A stretch of 64,000 bases of DNA from SXIZ01 sp040079795 (lineage in GTDB: Bacteria > Pseudomonadota > Gammaproteobacteria > Methylococcales > Methylomonadaceae), in NCBI GenBank assembly GCA_040079795.1, contig JBEBJQ010000004.1, positions 1-64,000 of the forward strand, written 5' to 3'. Position numbers and translations under genes: made by a program. Positions 40,763 through 49,499 of the stretch are shown piece by piece. Under the pieces are notes generated by a model that saw only the letters and a program-made list of their open reading frames with translations, made no database searches and had not been told where the DNA came from. How positions within the stretch are numbered: position 1 is the first letter of the stretch; every line of letters begins with the position of its first letter.

Positions 40763-41902
40763 TTAATACAAAATGTGCTGGTTTTTTTGAATATCCGCAA
40801 CCGTCACTTTACCGCGCATGATGCGGTAAACCCAAACGGTATAGGCCATAACGATAGGCATTAACAAAACTGTGGCAAAAAATAACAGTTTCAACGTGTA
40901 CTGACTGGCACTGGCATCCCATACCGTCAAACTGCTGATGGGGGAAGTGCTGGAGGGCAGGATAAACGGAAACATCGAACCCGCCGCCGTCGCAATCACG
41001 CAAACCACCACTAAAGCACTGTTTAAAAACGCCAGCCCGGTAAAGCGTTTAGCCGATAAAAACACCACCAGCCCTGTACCCATAATCGCTAATAAAGGCG
41101 CTAATATCAGCAAAGGATAATTACTGTAATTAGCTAACCATAAGCCACTTTCTTTAGCAACGGTTTTGGCTAATAGATTGGCTATCACGCTGGTATCAAG
41201 CACTGAGGTAATGTGGTAGCCGTCCAGACTAAATGCAACCCAAACACCGGCAACGCTAAAACTCACTACAAACATCAGGGCGCTATAAAAAATAACCTGC
41301 CTGGCACGTTCAGCTAAGGCTGCTTCGGTGCGCCATTGCAGAAATGCTGCGCCATGCAAACACAGCAAGGCAACCCCGACAACCACTGACAACAAGGCAA
41401 AAGGCTGAAATAAATCCCAAAAACCGCCGCTATAGCTAGAGCGTAAATCATTATCAATTTGAAACGGCAAACCAATAATTAAATTACCCGCCGCCAAGCT
41501 TAGCACTACCGCAGGCACTGTACCCCCCGCAAACAGCGCCCAATCCCAAGCGGAACGCCAACGGGGACTCGGTAATTTACTGCGGTAATCAAACCCGACC
41601 GGGCGTAAAAACAAGCCGAACAACAGCACTAACATGCCGGTGTAAAGCCCTGAAAACAGCGTAGCATACACCAGCGACCAAGCGCCGAACGTAATACCCC
41701 CTAAGGTGACCAGCCAGGTTTGATTACCTTCCCAGGTTGGACCAATGGTGTTCAGCATTACCCGCCGTTCATCATCGGTTTTACCCAAAAACGGCAATAA
41801 CATACCAATGCCTAAATCAAAGCCATCCATAACCGCAAAACCGCAGATCAGAAATACCAGTATTGCCCACCAAATAATGCGGAGTGTTTCAAAATCAAGC
41901 AT
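40763..41902 (-). CDS. cydB: Cytochrome bd ubiquinol oxidase subunit II
   Basis: 379 residues with the CydB signature FAVMDGFDLGIGMLLPFLGK near the start, GPTWEGNQTWLVTLGG, and about nine membrane helices. I choose ATG at 41902 (MLDFETLRIIWWAILV), overlapping the cydA stop (TGA at 41897-41895), over an upstream in-frame start inside cydA. It forms the heterodimer with CydA that reduces oxygen to water at the cytoplasmic membrane with high affinity. Confidence 0.96.
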   Translation of the reverse strand: MLDFETLRIIWWAILVFLICGFAVMDGFDLGIGMLLPFLGKTDDERRVMLNTIGPTWEGNQTWLVTLGGITFGAWSLVYATLFSGLYTGMLVLLFGLFLRPVGFDYRSKLPSPRWRSAWDWALFAGGTVPAVVLSLAAGNLIIGLPFQIDNDLRSSYSGGFWDLFQPFALLSVVVGVALLCLHGAAFLQWRTEAALAERARQVIFYSALMFVVSFSVAGVWVAFSLDGYHITSVLDTSVIANLLAKTVAKESGLWLANYSNYPLLILAPLLAIMGTGLVVFLSAKRFTGLAFLNSALVVVCVIATAAGSMFPFILPSSTSPISSLTVWDASASQYTLKLLFFATVLLMPIVMAYTVWVYRIMRGKVTVADIQKNQHILY

Positions 41903-43460
41903 GACTTTCCCCTTCCAGTTCAAAATGATAGCGCCCGGTATGCAAGCTGCTAGGCCCTAAGCGCACGTACTTCAGCATTAAAAACACCTCGATCACCAAT
42001 AACACCGTGTAGAACACAAAAAATCCGGCCAGACTTAAATAGAGCTGTCCGGCATCAACTGTAGACGTACTTAAGTGGGTGGGCAAAATATTGGCAATGG
42101 TCCAAGGTTGACGACCGTATTCGGCGACTACCCAACCGAGTTCGCTGGCAATCCAGGGCAAAGGGATGCCGTAAAATGCCAAGCGTAACAACCACCGCTG
42201 CTTATGCGCAGTACGTTTAGCGTTAAAGTAAAAAGCAGCGGCAAAAATAAACAGCATGGTCACACCGCAAAACACCATGCCGCGAAATGTCCAGAACATA
42301 GGTGCAACTCTGGGGATTGAATGCCGGACTGCCGTTTCGATTTGTTCCGGTGTCGCATCAATCACTTTGTCGGTATATTGTTTCAATAACAAACCGTGCC
42401 CCAGATCGCTCTTGTGCGCCTCAAAAGCAGCTTTAGCAACTTGATTATTGCTGTCCTGACGCAAACGTTGCAGATTTTCATAAGCGATCATGCCGCTTTT
42501 GATGCGCCCACGTTTGCGCTCCAGTATGGTATTGATCCCATCCACTTTTTGGTTAATAGAACGGGTCGCAATAATGCCCATAAGCCACGGAATTTTAACC
42601 GCGTAGTGGGTGGTCATGTTTTCCTCATCAGGAATTCCAAACAAGGTAAAAGACGCTGGGGCCTCTTCTGTTTCCCATTCGGCTTCGATAGTCGCCAATT
42701 TCGCGCGTTGCACCTCGCCGACGGTATAACCGCTTTCATCACCCAACAGAATAACTGACAGTACCGATGCCAAGCCAAAGCCCGATGCAATCCGAAATGA
42801 ACGTCTTGCAAAAGCGACATCCCGGTTGCTTAATAAATAATAAGCGCTGATACCCAATACGAACATCGAGCCGGTAACATATCCGGCGGCAACGGTATGG
42901 ACAAACTTAACCTGCGCGACCGGGTTAAAAAACAGCTCAGAAAAACTGGTCAGCTCCATCCGCATAGTCTGGTAATTAAACTCAGCGCCAACCGGATGCT
43001 GCATCCAGCCATTAGCGATCAAAATCCATAAGGCCGATAAACTCGTCCCTAACGCCAACAGCCAGGTCGTGAACAAATGTTGCAGCTTGCTCATACGCTC
43101 CCAACCGAAGAAAAACAAGCCGACAAAGGTAGATTCTAAAAAGAACGCCATCATGCCTTCTATCGCTAGCGGCAGGCCAAAAATATCGCCCACATAGTGC
43201 GAGTAATAAGCCCAATTGGTACCGAACTGAAATTCCATGGTAATGCCGGTGGTCACGCCCATGGCAAAATTGATGCCGAACAACTTGCCCCAAAAGCGGG
43301 TCATGTCTTTATAAATTTGCCTGCCAGACATGACATAAACCGACTCCATGATAGCCAGCAAAAATGATAGACCCAAAGTCAATGGGACGAATAAAAAATG
43401 GTACAGCGCGGTCAGTGCAAACTGGAGCCTTGACAGCTCCACAACTTCATTGCTAATCAT
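41895..43460 (-). CDS. cydA: Cytochrome bd ubiquinol oxidase subunit I
   Basis: 521 residues, the long Q-loop (E. coli-like) form. The haem ligand His near the start is in LTALYHFLFVPLTLGLSFLL; GREPW is replaced by YGRQPWTI (conserved W), and the long Q-loop spans about 250-390 (KVDGINTILERKRGRIKSGM, DSNNQVAKAAFEAHKSDLGH). It oxidises ubiquinol and reduces oxygen. The start at 43460 overlaps the CydP-like stop. Useful under low oxygen and during sulfide or NO stress, since bd oxidases resist sulfide; sqr lies 10 kb away. Confidence 0.96.
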   Translation of the reverse strand: MISNEVVELSRLQFALTALYHFLFVPLTLGLSFLLAIMESVYVMSGRQIYKDMTRFWGKLFGINFAMGVTTGITMEFQFGTNWAYYSHYVGDIFGLPLAIEGMMAFFLESTFVGLFFFGWERMSKLQHLFTTWLLALGTSLSALWILIANGWMQHPVGAEFNYQTMRMELTSFSELFFNPVAQVKFVHTVAAGYVTGSMFVLGISAYYLLSNRDVAFARRSFRIASGFGLASVLSVILLGDESGYTVGEVQRAKLATIEAEWETEEAPASFTLFGIPDEENMTTHYAVKIPWLMGIIATRSINQKVDGINTILERKRGRIKSGMIAYENLQRLRQDSNNQVAKAAFEAHKSDLGHGLLLKQYTDKVIDATPEQIETAVRHSIPRVAPMFWTFRGMVFCGVTMLFIFAAAFYFNAKRTAHKQRWLLRLAFYGIPLPWIASELGWVVAEYGRQPWTIANILPTHLSTSTVDAGQLYLSLAGFFVFYTVLLVIEVFLMLKYVRLGPSSLHTGRYHFELEGESHA

Positions 43461-43696
43461 GGTTGTTGCTCCTGCGGTTTATAGATGGTTGTTGGGGGCG
43501 ATTGCTCGCCTAACAATTGCTGGGCGATAATGGCTTCGTTCATGGGCTTTTTTTGTCCCGCAAAAAATAACCACCACAGTCCGGCTAATAGCAAAAACTT
43601 TACCAGCACCGCAATGGTGATTTCTAAACCAAACGTCCATGTGTGAAGGGGTGGTTTTTTAGGTCTGATAGATAACGGGAGGCTATTGGTTGACAT
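43457..43696 (-). CDS. cydP: CydP-like small subunit of cytochrome bd
   Basis: 79 residues with one membrane helix (GLEITIAVLVKFLLLAGLWWLFF) and a polar tail. Proteins with this layout directly before cydA are annotated CydP. ATG at 43696 is chosen because AAGGA lies 8 bases upstream; the ATG 3 codons earlier touches that ribosome site. Its stop overlaps the cydA start. Confidence 0.8.
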   Translation of the reverse strand: MSTNSLPLSIRPKKPPLHTWTFGLEITIAVLVKFLLLAGLWWLFFAGQKKPMNEAIIAQQLLGEQSPPTTIYKPQEQQP

Positions 43697-43708
43697 GGCA
43701 GACATCCT

Positions 43709-44575
43709 TTAATTATGGTGCATGGCATGTCCGGGCATTGCATGGCGTGCGTGATCGGATAATTGGGCATCAAACCACTGATGAATGGCGGCAGTCAGTT
43801 TTTGTTGTTGAGTGGCATAGGTAATTTGTGCGCCGTCAGGCAGTTCTTGATAGTCAACTTGCATGTCACCTTGTTTGGCTTGTTTCAGTTCAGCCAAGCC
43901 CGGCATGGCATCGCCATGAATTTTGGCGGGATCAGAAAAATCGCCTTGTTTGAATTCATGCGAAATTTTCGTCAAGTGCTGCCTTATCAAAGCAATTTGT
44001 TCAACATTGGCTTTGTCTTTAACAATTACCTGCTGTACCCCACCCGTTTGGGTTTTTGAAAAAACATGCGTGGTTTTCTCTAAGCTAAACGGCATGACAT
44101 GACTGCCGCGCGCGGCGACTTCATCCAGCCGCGTTTCGCTGGCTTGTTGATTGGTTGCGCTGAGAATTTGATACGTGGCATGGCAGGCATTGCACTTGCT
44201 TAAAGCCGCGCTCATTTGTTGCAGCGTCTGTTTTGGGTCTTTTAACGTTTCCGCATCAAGGGCGATTTGATCAAAATCTTTATGTAGCGACATACCCATC
44301 TGCATAAATGCTTTAGGCAATACGCTGTGCAGGTGGTTTTCAGCACTGTGTGCCATGCCCAATGGCTTTGCCGCTTTGGCGACTGCCGCCATGTCGTTTT
44401 GGGCTAGCCCAGCCAGAATGGCTTGGATGCCGCTCAACAGTGCGCGCATTTCACCTAAAACATGGTTGCGTTGGGGAGCGGTAAGGTTAAGGGCTTGCCG
44501 GCTGTCTACTTCTTCAGCCAACGCTGCGGTAGCAAAAAATGCCAATAGGCATAGGGTAATTTTGTTCATATTCAT
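43709..44575 (-). CDS. Periplasmic haem protein with cytochrome c'-like and extra domain
   Basis: 288 residues. Signal peptide to ALA (20), a four-helix cytochrome c'-like domain (about 25-140) with haem site CNACH (128-132), then a second domain (about 165-275) with HVFSKTQTGGVQQVIVKD and KISHEFKQGDFSDPAKIHGD. That second domain is found alone in proteins sometimes labelled aspartate carbamoyltransferase without evidence for that activity. His/Met-rich tail HARHAMPGHAMHHN could bind a metal. It immediately precedes cydP (12 bases) and may protect or feed the oxidase. Confidence 0.78.
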   Translation of the reverse strand: MNMNKITLCLLAFFATAALAEEVDSRQALNLTAPQRNHVLGEMRALLSGIQAILAGLAQNDMAAVAKAAKPLGMAHSAENHLHSVLPKAFMQMGMSLHKDFDQIALDAETLKDPKQTLQQMSAALSKCNACHATYQILSATNQQASETRLDEVAARGSHVMPFSLEKTTHVFSKTQTGGVQQVIVKDKANVEQIALIRQHLTKISHEFKQGDFSDPAKIHGDAMPGLAELKQAKQGDMQVDYQELPDGAQITYATQQQKLTAAIHQWFDAQLSDHARHAMPGHAMHHN

Positions 44576-44626
44576 CCCGTTCCTGTCTGAGTATCTAAGT
44601 ATATTTAGGCCATTAAGCCACCGAAT

Positions 44627-45067
44627 TTATTGAATTGTTTTTAGCCCAGCCTTATCCCAAGCGATTAGACCACCTTCAAGGCTATACACAGAGGTAAATC
44701 CCGCTAACTTTAAAGCATCCAAAGCTTGCTTAGAACGTTTGCCGCTGTGGCACTGGGTAATAATGGCAGTTTGTTTATACTGCTCCAGCTCTTCAAGGCG
44801 GCTATTTAATTGCCCAAATGGAATATTGACGGCTCCCGGAATGTGCTTTTGTTTCCATTCATTCACTTCACGCACATCAATAATAATTGCTTGTTTTTCT
44901 GAAACTAATGCCTCAGCGGTCTCAGGTGAAACAGTTCCGCCCTTGCCGCTCAAAACCAAAGCTGCTTGGTGAGCGTTTTGAATTACTAATAAGCTGCCAT
45001 TATCTTGCGCCTGAACTGAGGCGCAAATCAAGCCAAATATCAATATAATTAATTTGTTCATAATCAC
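44627..45067 (-). CDS. Periplasmic single-domain rhodanese
   Basis: 146 residues with signal peptide (to VQA, 20) and one rhodanese domain: IIIDVREVNEWKQKHIPGAV and active-site loop TQCHSGKRSKQAL with Cys106. It transfers sulfane sulfur to thiol acceptors or binds persulfide. Periplasmic location and the surrounding sulfide genes suggest handling of oxidised sulfide. It lies between the second peroxidase and the bd unit, with 50-70-base gaps. Confidence 0.9.
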   Translation of the reverse strand: MIMNKLIILIFGLICASVQAQDNGSLLVIQNAHQAALVLSGKGGTVSPETAEALVSEKQAIIIDVREVNEWKQKHIPGAVNIPFGQLNSRLEELEQYKQTAIITQCHSGKRSKQALDALKLAGFTSVYSLEGGLIAWDKAGLKTIQ

Positions 45068-45136
45068 CCCTTTTATATCAGTTTATAATAATATATCAAA
45101 GTACTCGAATTTAGACCTAAAATCTTTATGATTTTG

Positions 45137-46201
45137 CTATTCAACAGGCGTTTGACTGGTTAGTGCCTGCATAAAAGCAACTAAATCGGCTTTTTCTTGC
45201 TGCGTCAGATGCAAAGTAAAAATTTTAGTATCGATAAAACGGTTGTCATCCCCACCTTTGTCGTAATGTTCAATTACTTCCTCCAGCGTTCGCATGCTGC
45301 CATCGTGCATATACGGTGCGGTCAGGGCTACATTTCTTAAGGTCGGTGTCTTAAATTTGCCTATATCTGCAAGATCTTTGGTGACATTAAACCGCCCCAA
45401 CTCGGAACGCTGAACAGCCGTCAAAGAGAAATCAGCAGATTTTTTACCGTGCGTAACCGCGCTAATAAACGTATCCAAAATAGAGGATAACCGTTTAAAG
45501 CCAACACCAATGTTGTAAAAGCGGTTATCCGTAAACAAGGCGTTATTCCAGGATATTTCATGGCAGGTGACACAGTGCCCTTTGTTTTTAAATATCCCTA
45601 AACCCCGCTGCGCACTTTCTGACAAAGCCTTATGATCTCGCCCGAACAGGTAGCGGTCAAAAGGCGAATTACCGGAAATTAAGCTACGCTCAAAACTGGC
45701 AATGGCTTTAACGACATGCCCAATGGTTATTTGGCTCGCTGGTATTGCAAAAACTTTTTGGAATTGCCCGAGATAAGTTGCATCATTTCGGATCACTTCA
45801 ACAATCGGCTGATGGTTTTTCAATCCGTGTTCAATTGAGTTGGTAAATGGCCCTAAGGCTTGTGCCTCCAGGCTGCCAGCCCGACCGTCTAAAAACAGGG
45901 TTTCCAAGAACGCCGCATTTACAATGGTCGGGGCATTGCGGGTACCGGTTTGTCCGTTTAACCCTTTAGCTACCGGCAAGCCATCGGTAAAAGCTGTATC
46001 GTTATGGTGGCAACTGGCACAACTGATCGAACCGTCGGCACTGAAACGGCTATCTTCAAACAATAAGCGTCCTAAGGCTATTTTCTCCGGGGTTTGTGGA
46101 TTATCGTTAGGCAATGTTAATGGTGGCAAACCCAAATTTTGATCCGCTAAAATGCCCGCTGAAAAAATAAGCCCCAATAATAATGTTATCAACAATCGCA
46201 T
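45137..46201 (-). CDS. Second di-heme cytochrome c peroxidase family protein
   Basis: 354 residues with signal peptide (to LA, about 19) and haem sites CASCH (61-65) and CVTCH (210-214). Over its length it follows the paralogue at 35.4-36.6 kb (NPQTPEKIALGRLLFEDSRF, NSIEHGLKNHQPI, APYMHDGSMRTLEEVIEHY). It follows the beta-barrel gene by 41 bases and probably shares its transcript. Peroxidase and MauG-like functions are both possible. Confidence 0.9.
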   Translation of the reverse strand: MRLLITLLLGLIFSAGILADQNLGLPPLTLPNDNPQTPEKIALGRLLFEDSRFSADGSISCASCHHNDTAFTDGLPVAKGLNGQTGTRNAPTIVNAAFLETLFLDGRAGSLEAQALGPFTNSIEHGLKNHQPIVEVIRNDATYLGQFQKVFAIPASQITIGHVVKAIASFERSLISGNSPFDRYLFGRDHKALSESAQRGLGIFKNKGHCVTCHEISWNNALFTDNRFYNIGVGFKRLSSILDTFISAVTHGKKSADFSLTAVQRSELGRFNVTKDLADIGKFKTPTLRNVALTAPYMHDGSMRTLEEVIEHYDKGGDDNRFIDTKIFTLHLTQQEKADLVAFMQALTSQTPVE

Positions 46202-46242
46202 AGCAACTCCCCGTAATATAGCGATTTAAGATTCACAAACAC

Positions 46243-47238
46243 TTAAAAAGCATATTCAAACCCTAACCACATATTGTTGTTTTTAACACTTTGATTCTCA
46301 GTCGTTAATTTTCGGTTGCCATGTTGCCAGCCCAATTTAACCGTTGCAGATTTATCTATTTCATACAAAAACTCAACCTCGCCCTGAAATAGATTTTCGG
46401 AAGCACCGCGATGCTCATCATTGACATACTGGCTGGTAAAGTCATTCTTTTCATAATCAATAATAAACACACCGCTTAAGCGCCCTGCTATTTTTATTTT
46501 TAGTTCTGCTGAAGCATAGTGGTTTATATAAGAAATATCATCGTCCACGTTAATAGTCCTCTGATGATCAGCCATGCCCCGCTCATAGTGATACCCCAGC
46601 AACAGTTCGATCCCTGGACTAATATCCCACTCAAGATGTGGGCCAACTGTCCAAAATTGGGTATTACGATGTTCAAAAGGTGCGTTATAGTGTCGCAGCC
46701 CGTAACGACCGAGAATTCGAATAGTCAGATTAGATGTTAATGCTTGATCTAAATACACTGACCAAAAATGGTTATTCAGCTTTTCATCCTGTTCAACACT
46801 TTCAATATTATCCTGTTTTAAAACATTTTTTCCTAAATACAAATCCGGTACAAAGTTGTAATCCACGCTTACTTTGGTGCCGGTCACGAACGTCTGCGAC
46901 AGTTGCAGTTCATATAATCCGTGCGTATAAGCGGTTTGATCAGCAAAAACATAACCTTCGGCATCCAGCGACAGGTTTAATTCACCTAAAGCATTTTTTT
47001 CCGTCCATGCCAGCTCTGCACCCGGCTCATACACAAAATCTCCCCCTTGATTAGGCCTATCAACCACCGGTTGCGTCGGATCATCTTTAAGAGAAAGTCG
47101 CCGTGTGACAGAAAACAACGCGACATCATCGGTATAATATGCGCTAGACTTAAATTGGGTAACCCAACCCGCCTGAACATTAACACTCATGAAAAACACC
47201 CCCATAAAAAGTGCCGTTTTATGGTTATAAAACGGCAT
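46243..47238 (-). CDS. Outer-membrane beta-barrel protein
   Basis: 331 residues from ATG 47238 (MPFYNHKTALFMGVFFMSVN then VQA, a plausible signal peptide). The frame is open upstream to 47316, overlapping the preceding gene, so the start is uncertain. The mature part has alternating polar/hydrophobic strands, many aromatic girdles and an ending in Phe (NNMWLGFEYAF), typical of outer-membrane barrels. No family name is certain. Its operon partner is a di-heme peroxidase, so a link to redox traffic across the outer membrane is possible. Confidence 0.75.
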   Translation of the reverse strand: MPFYNHKTALFMGVFFMSVNVQAGWVTQFKSSAYYTDDVALFSVTRRLSLKDDPTQPVVDRPNQGGDFVYEPGAELAWTEKNALGELNLSLDAEGYVFADQTAYTHGLYELQLSQTFVTGTKVSVDYNFVPDLYLGKNVLKQDNIESVEQDEKLNNHFWSVYLDQALTSNLTIRILGRYGLRHYNAPFEHRNTQFWTVGPHLEWDISPGIELLLGYHYERGMADHQRTINVDDDISYINHYASAELKIKIAGRLSGVFIIDYEKNDFTSQYVNDEHRGASENLFQGEVEFLYEIDKSATVKLGWQHGNRKLTTENQSVKNNNMWLGFEYAF

Positions 47239-47257
47239 GAGCGCATTTAAATAAACC

Positions 47258-47491
47258 CTACAAAGGGTGTTCTTCTTCATTGTTAGTCGCGTTAAGATTG
47301 TCACCTGATTCATCATTGCGGACTAAACGTTGTATTTTTTGTTCATTCCCAATAAAAGACAGAATGCTGAAGCCTATGGTCAAGCCCAATATTGCCCCCA
47401 TCATTAAAGGCATTGCAAACGGTACTTCATGGGGATCACGCATATTCATTTGAAAAAATGCTGAAAGCATATTAAATATAAAATCGATCAT
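47258..47491 (-). CDS. Small single-helix membrane protein
   Basis: 77 residues: MIDFIFNMLSAFFQMNMRDP, then a membrane helix FAMPLMMGAILGLTIGFSIL and a polar acidic tail ending NNEEEHPL. GGAGAG lies before the ATG. It heads the unit with the beta-barrel and peroxidase. No family recognised. Confidence 0.7.
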   Translation of the reverse strand: MIDFIFNMLSAFFQMNMRDPHEVPFAMPLMMGAILGLTIGFSILSFIGNEQKIQRLVRNDESGDNLNATNNEEEHPL

Positions 47492-47565
47492 GGTCGCTCT
47501 CCGGTGCTTTTAGCTCACACTCATACTATCGGTCTGACTACACAGGGTATTTTTGTAAGCCGTTA

Positions 47566-47608
47566 AAAAGAACCAGCGGCAGTAATAAAACCAATACCAC
47601 CGCTGGTT
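47566..47608 (-). terminator. Terminator behind the DUF1264 gene
   Basis: AACCAGCGG (minus strand 47608-47600) pairs with CCGCTGGTT (47579-47571), followed by CTTTTT on the minus strand. It stops the DUF1264 transcript before the small membrane protein gene at 47491. Confidence 0.85.
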
Positions 47609-47649
47609 AGTAATGTGTATGGTTAATACACAACAAGGGGAAACAGCAC

Positions 47650-48285
47650 TTACTTAACTTCTTTTACGTCCGGCATATCCTGCACAATCATGACGTAAGG
47701 TTCGCCTAACGGAAATTTGTCCTCCGGTTTTTGAAAATAAACCACTTTGCCGTAGGTCTCGTGAATCGCAGGCAAAATTTTGTCGGCTTCTGCTTTACTT
47801 AAATCAGGGAAAGTAGCACAAGCCCTGCCGACTTCAGTTTTATGATAATGCCAGTAATGTTTTTCTTTCTCAGGCAAGGTGTTGTATTGCGCAGTGGTAA
47901 TGATGTACTCAAACCCCATAGGCTTATCCTGATCTTTCATACCGGCCGGGAACATGAGGCAAACCAAAGTCCCATCATCATAAGCTTTGCAATGATGATG
48001 CACTATAGCGTGTAATTTAGGATCGTCAGCACTAAAAACATCCGGTTTTAAATGTCTGATCGCCTGAATATGCAGGTCATTAAACCCCATGACGTTGGGG
48101 TGTTCAGTTTGATGCGGATTGAGTGTTTCATTGTAACGCTTGGGTTGTGCTGAAGTAGAACTTGCAGTGTGGTCATGTTCAGCTCCGCTGTGGATGCTTG
48201 TTGCGGCAGTTGTACCTGTGGTGGCGCAGCCCGTGGAAAGCAACAACGACATCACTATGGACAGTAAATAAATGTTTGGTTTCAT
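47650..48285 (-). CDS. DUF1264-family lipoprotein
   Basis: 211 residues with lipoprotein signal LLLSTGC (Cys at 19), then a His-rich linker (HSGAEHDHTASS) and a DUF1264 domain: FNDLHIQAIRHLKPDVFSAD, HAIVHHHCKAYDDGTLVCLM, KEKHYWHYHKTEVG. The many His and the Cys suggest a metal site, which the family does not have a proven function for. It has its own sigma-54-type promoter and terminator, and upstream half-sites like those of sqr, so it may belong to the same regulon. Confidence 0.85.
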   Translation of the reverse strand: MKPNIYLLSIVMSLLLSTGCATTGTTAATSIHSGAEHDHTASSTSAQPKRYNETLNPHQTEHPNVMGFNDLHIQAIRHLKPDVFSADDPKLHAIVHHHCKAYDDGTLVCLMFPAGMKDQDKPMGFEYIITTAQYNTLPEKEKHYWHYHKTEVGRACATFPDLSKAEADKILPAIHETYGKVVYFQKPEDKFPLGEPYVMIVQDMPDVKEVK

Positions 48286-48359
48286 GGTTTATCCTTCCTT
48301 ATATGAGTATTTATAATTAAGTTGACTACGAGAGTCTTTATGGTCACGTTTTTAATAAA

Positions 48360-48377
48360 GCTAAAATCGTGCCAAAG
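48360..48377 (-). promoter_or_regulatory. Sigma-54-type promoter of the DUF1264 lipoprotein
   Basis: Minus strand TTTGGCACGATTTTAGCT: -24 box TGGCACG is perfect, GG and GC are separated by 10 bases, and the -12 box is TAGC rather than TTGC. Start would be near 48349, with a 60-base leader. Confidence 0.65.
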
Positions 48378-48447
48378 AAATAAACACATATAACCAATTG
48401 AATAAAATTAATAAATATTATTTATACCCTATTTTAATTTTTTTAAA

Positions 48448-48507
48448 CGTTTCACATAATGTTTCAATGAGACTTAACCATGAGCCATAGAAACAGGGCA
48501 TGAAACA
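48448..48507 (-). promoter_or_regulatory. TGTTTCA/TGAAACA half-site array upstream of the DUF1264 gene
   Basis: CGTTTCA (48448-48454), TGTTTCAATGAGAC (48460-48473, one base from the sqr palindrome GTTTCAATGAAAC), GAAACA (48490-48495) and TGAAACA (48501-48507). They lie 75-135 bases upstream of the sigma-54-type promoter. Nothing else was seen in the 336-base gap before mtgA. Confidence 0.65.
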
Positions 48508-48621
48508 ATAAGGAACCACCTGAAATTTTGTGATTGATGATTCACTTATTTCGTTTGTGAAATGCCACACCTAGCGTAAAATCACGCAGCATAATCGACC
48601 TTTTTCCTTGAAATTGCTGGA

Positions 48622-49380
48622 ATGCCAATCAATCGTACTGATCCACCAAAAATTAAAGATTATCAGCCTACCCTAAAACCAAAACATGAACTCAAAACGC
48701 AAACAGTCCGCAAAATAGTATTAAAATTACTCTGTGGCTTTTTAATCGTTTCAATAAGCTTTTGCGGGCTATTACGCTGGATACCACCACTCACTACGGC
48801 CTTTATGCTGCACCAGCATATTGATGACTTCATGGATGGAGACGCGTTTAAAACAATTCGGTATCATTGGGTACGAGGCGATAAAATATCTAAGCACGCC
48901 TTTCTGGCCGTAATCGCTGCGGAAGACCAGCACTTTTTTGAGCACTCGGGATTTGATTTAAATGCCATTGGATCGGCCATTGAAAATTATATGGACGGTG
49001 GTTCATTGCGGGGAGCCAGCACCTTATCCCAGCAAGTTGCCAAGAATTTATTCTTAACCCCGCATAAAAATTTTATCCGTAAGGGCTTGGAAGTCTGGTT
49101 TACGATATTATGTGAAGCACTGTGGAGTAAGGAAAGGATACTCATCATGTATCTGAATATCGCAGAATTCGGGGATCATATTTTTGGAATTGAAGCCGCC
49201 AGCCGCTATTATTTTGGGGTTTCTGCGCAAAACATTAACCGCGAACAGGCAGCGTTATTAGCAGCAACATTACCCAATCCGTTATTACTAAAAGCCCTGC
49301 AACCGTCCAGAGCAGTGATTAAACGCCAACAATGGATTTTGCGGCAAATGCGGAATCTTGAATTGCCTGCGGCTGAGTAG
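48622..49380 (+). CDS. mtgA: Monofunctional peptidoglycan glycosyltransferase
   Basis: 252 residues. One membrane anchor (about 31-50) and a GT51 domain: AAEDQHFFEHSGFDLNAI (catalytic Glu101), RGASTLSQQVAKNLFLTP, and YLNIAEFGDHIFGIEAASRY. No transpeptidase domain follows, so it polymerises lipid II glycan only. It is convergent with flgK and is not part of the flagellar unit. Confidence 0.93.
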   Translation: MPINRTDPPKIKDYQPTLKPKHELKTQTVRKIVLKLLCGFLIVSISFCGLLRWIPPLTTAFMLHQHIDDFMDGDAFKTIRYHWVRGDKISKHAFLAVIAAEDQHFFEHSGFDLNAIGSAIENYMDGGSLRGASTLSQQVAKNLFLTPHKNFIRKGLEVWFTILCEALWSKERILIMYLNIAEFGDHIFGIEAASRYYFGVSAQNINREQAALLAATLPNPLLLKALQPSRAVIKRQQWILRQMRNLELPAAE

Positions 49381-49499
49381 CTATATGGTACATCTCCTTC
49401 ACGTAATGCCACGATTAAAAAATTGAAAATAGCTTTAAGTTGGCACACTTTAAATGTTTCTACAACATGAGTGGCAATAAATCTATCAGCTATTAATTC

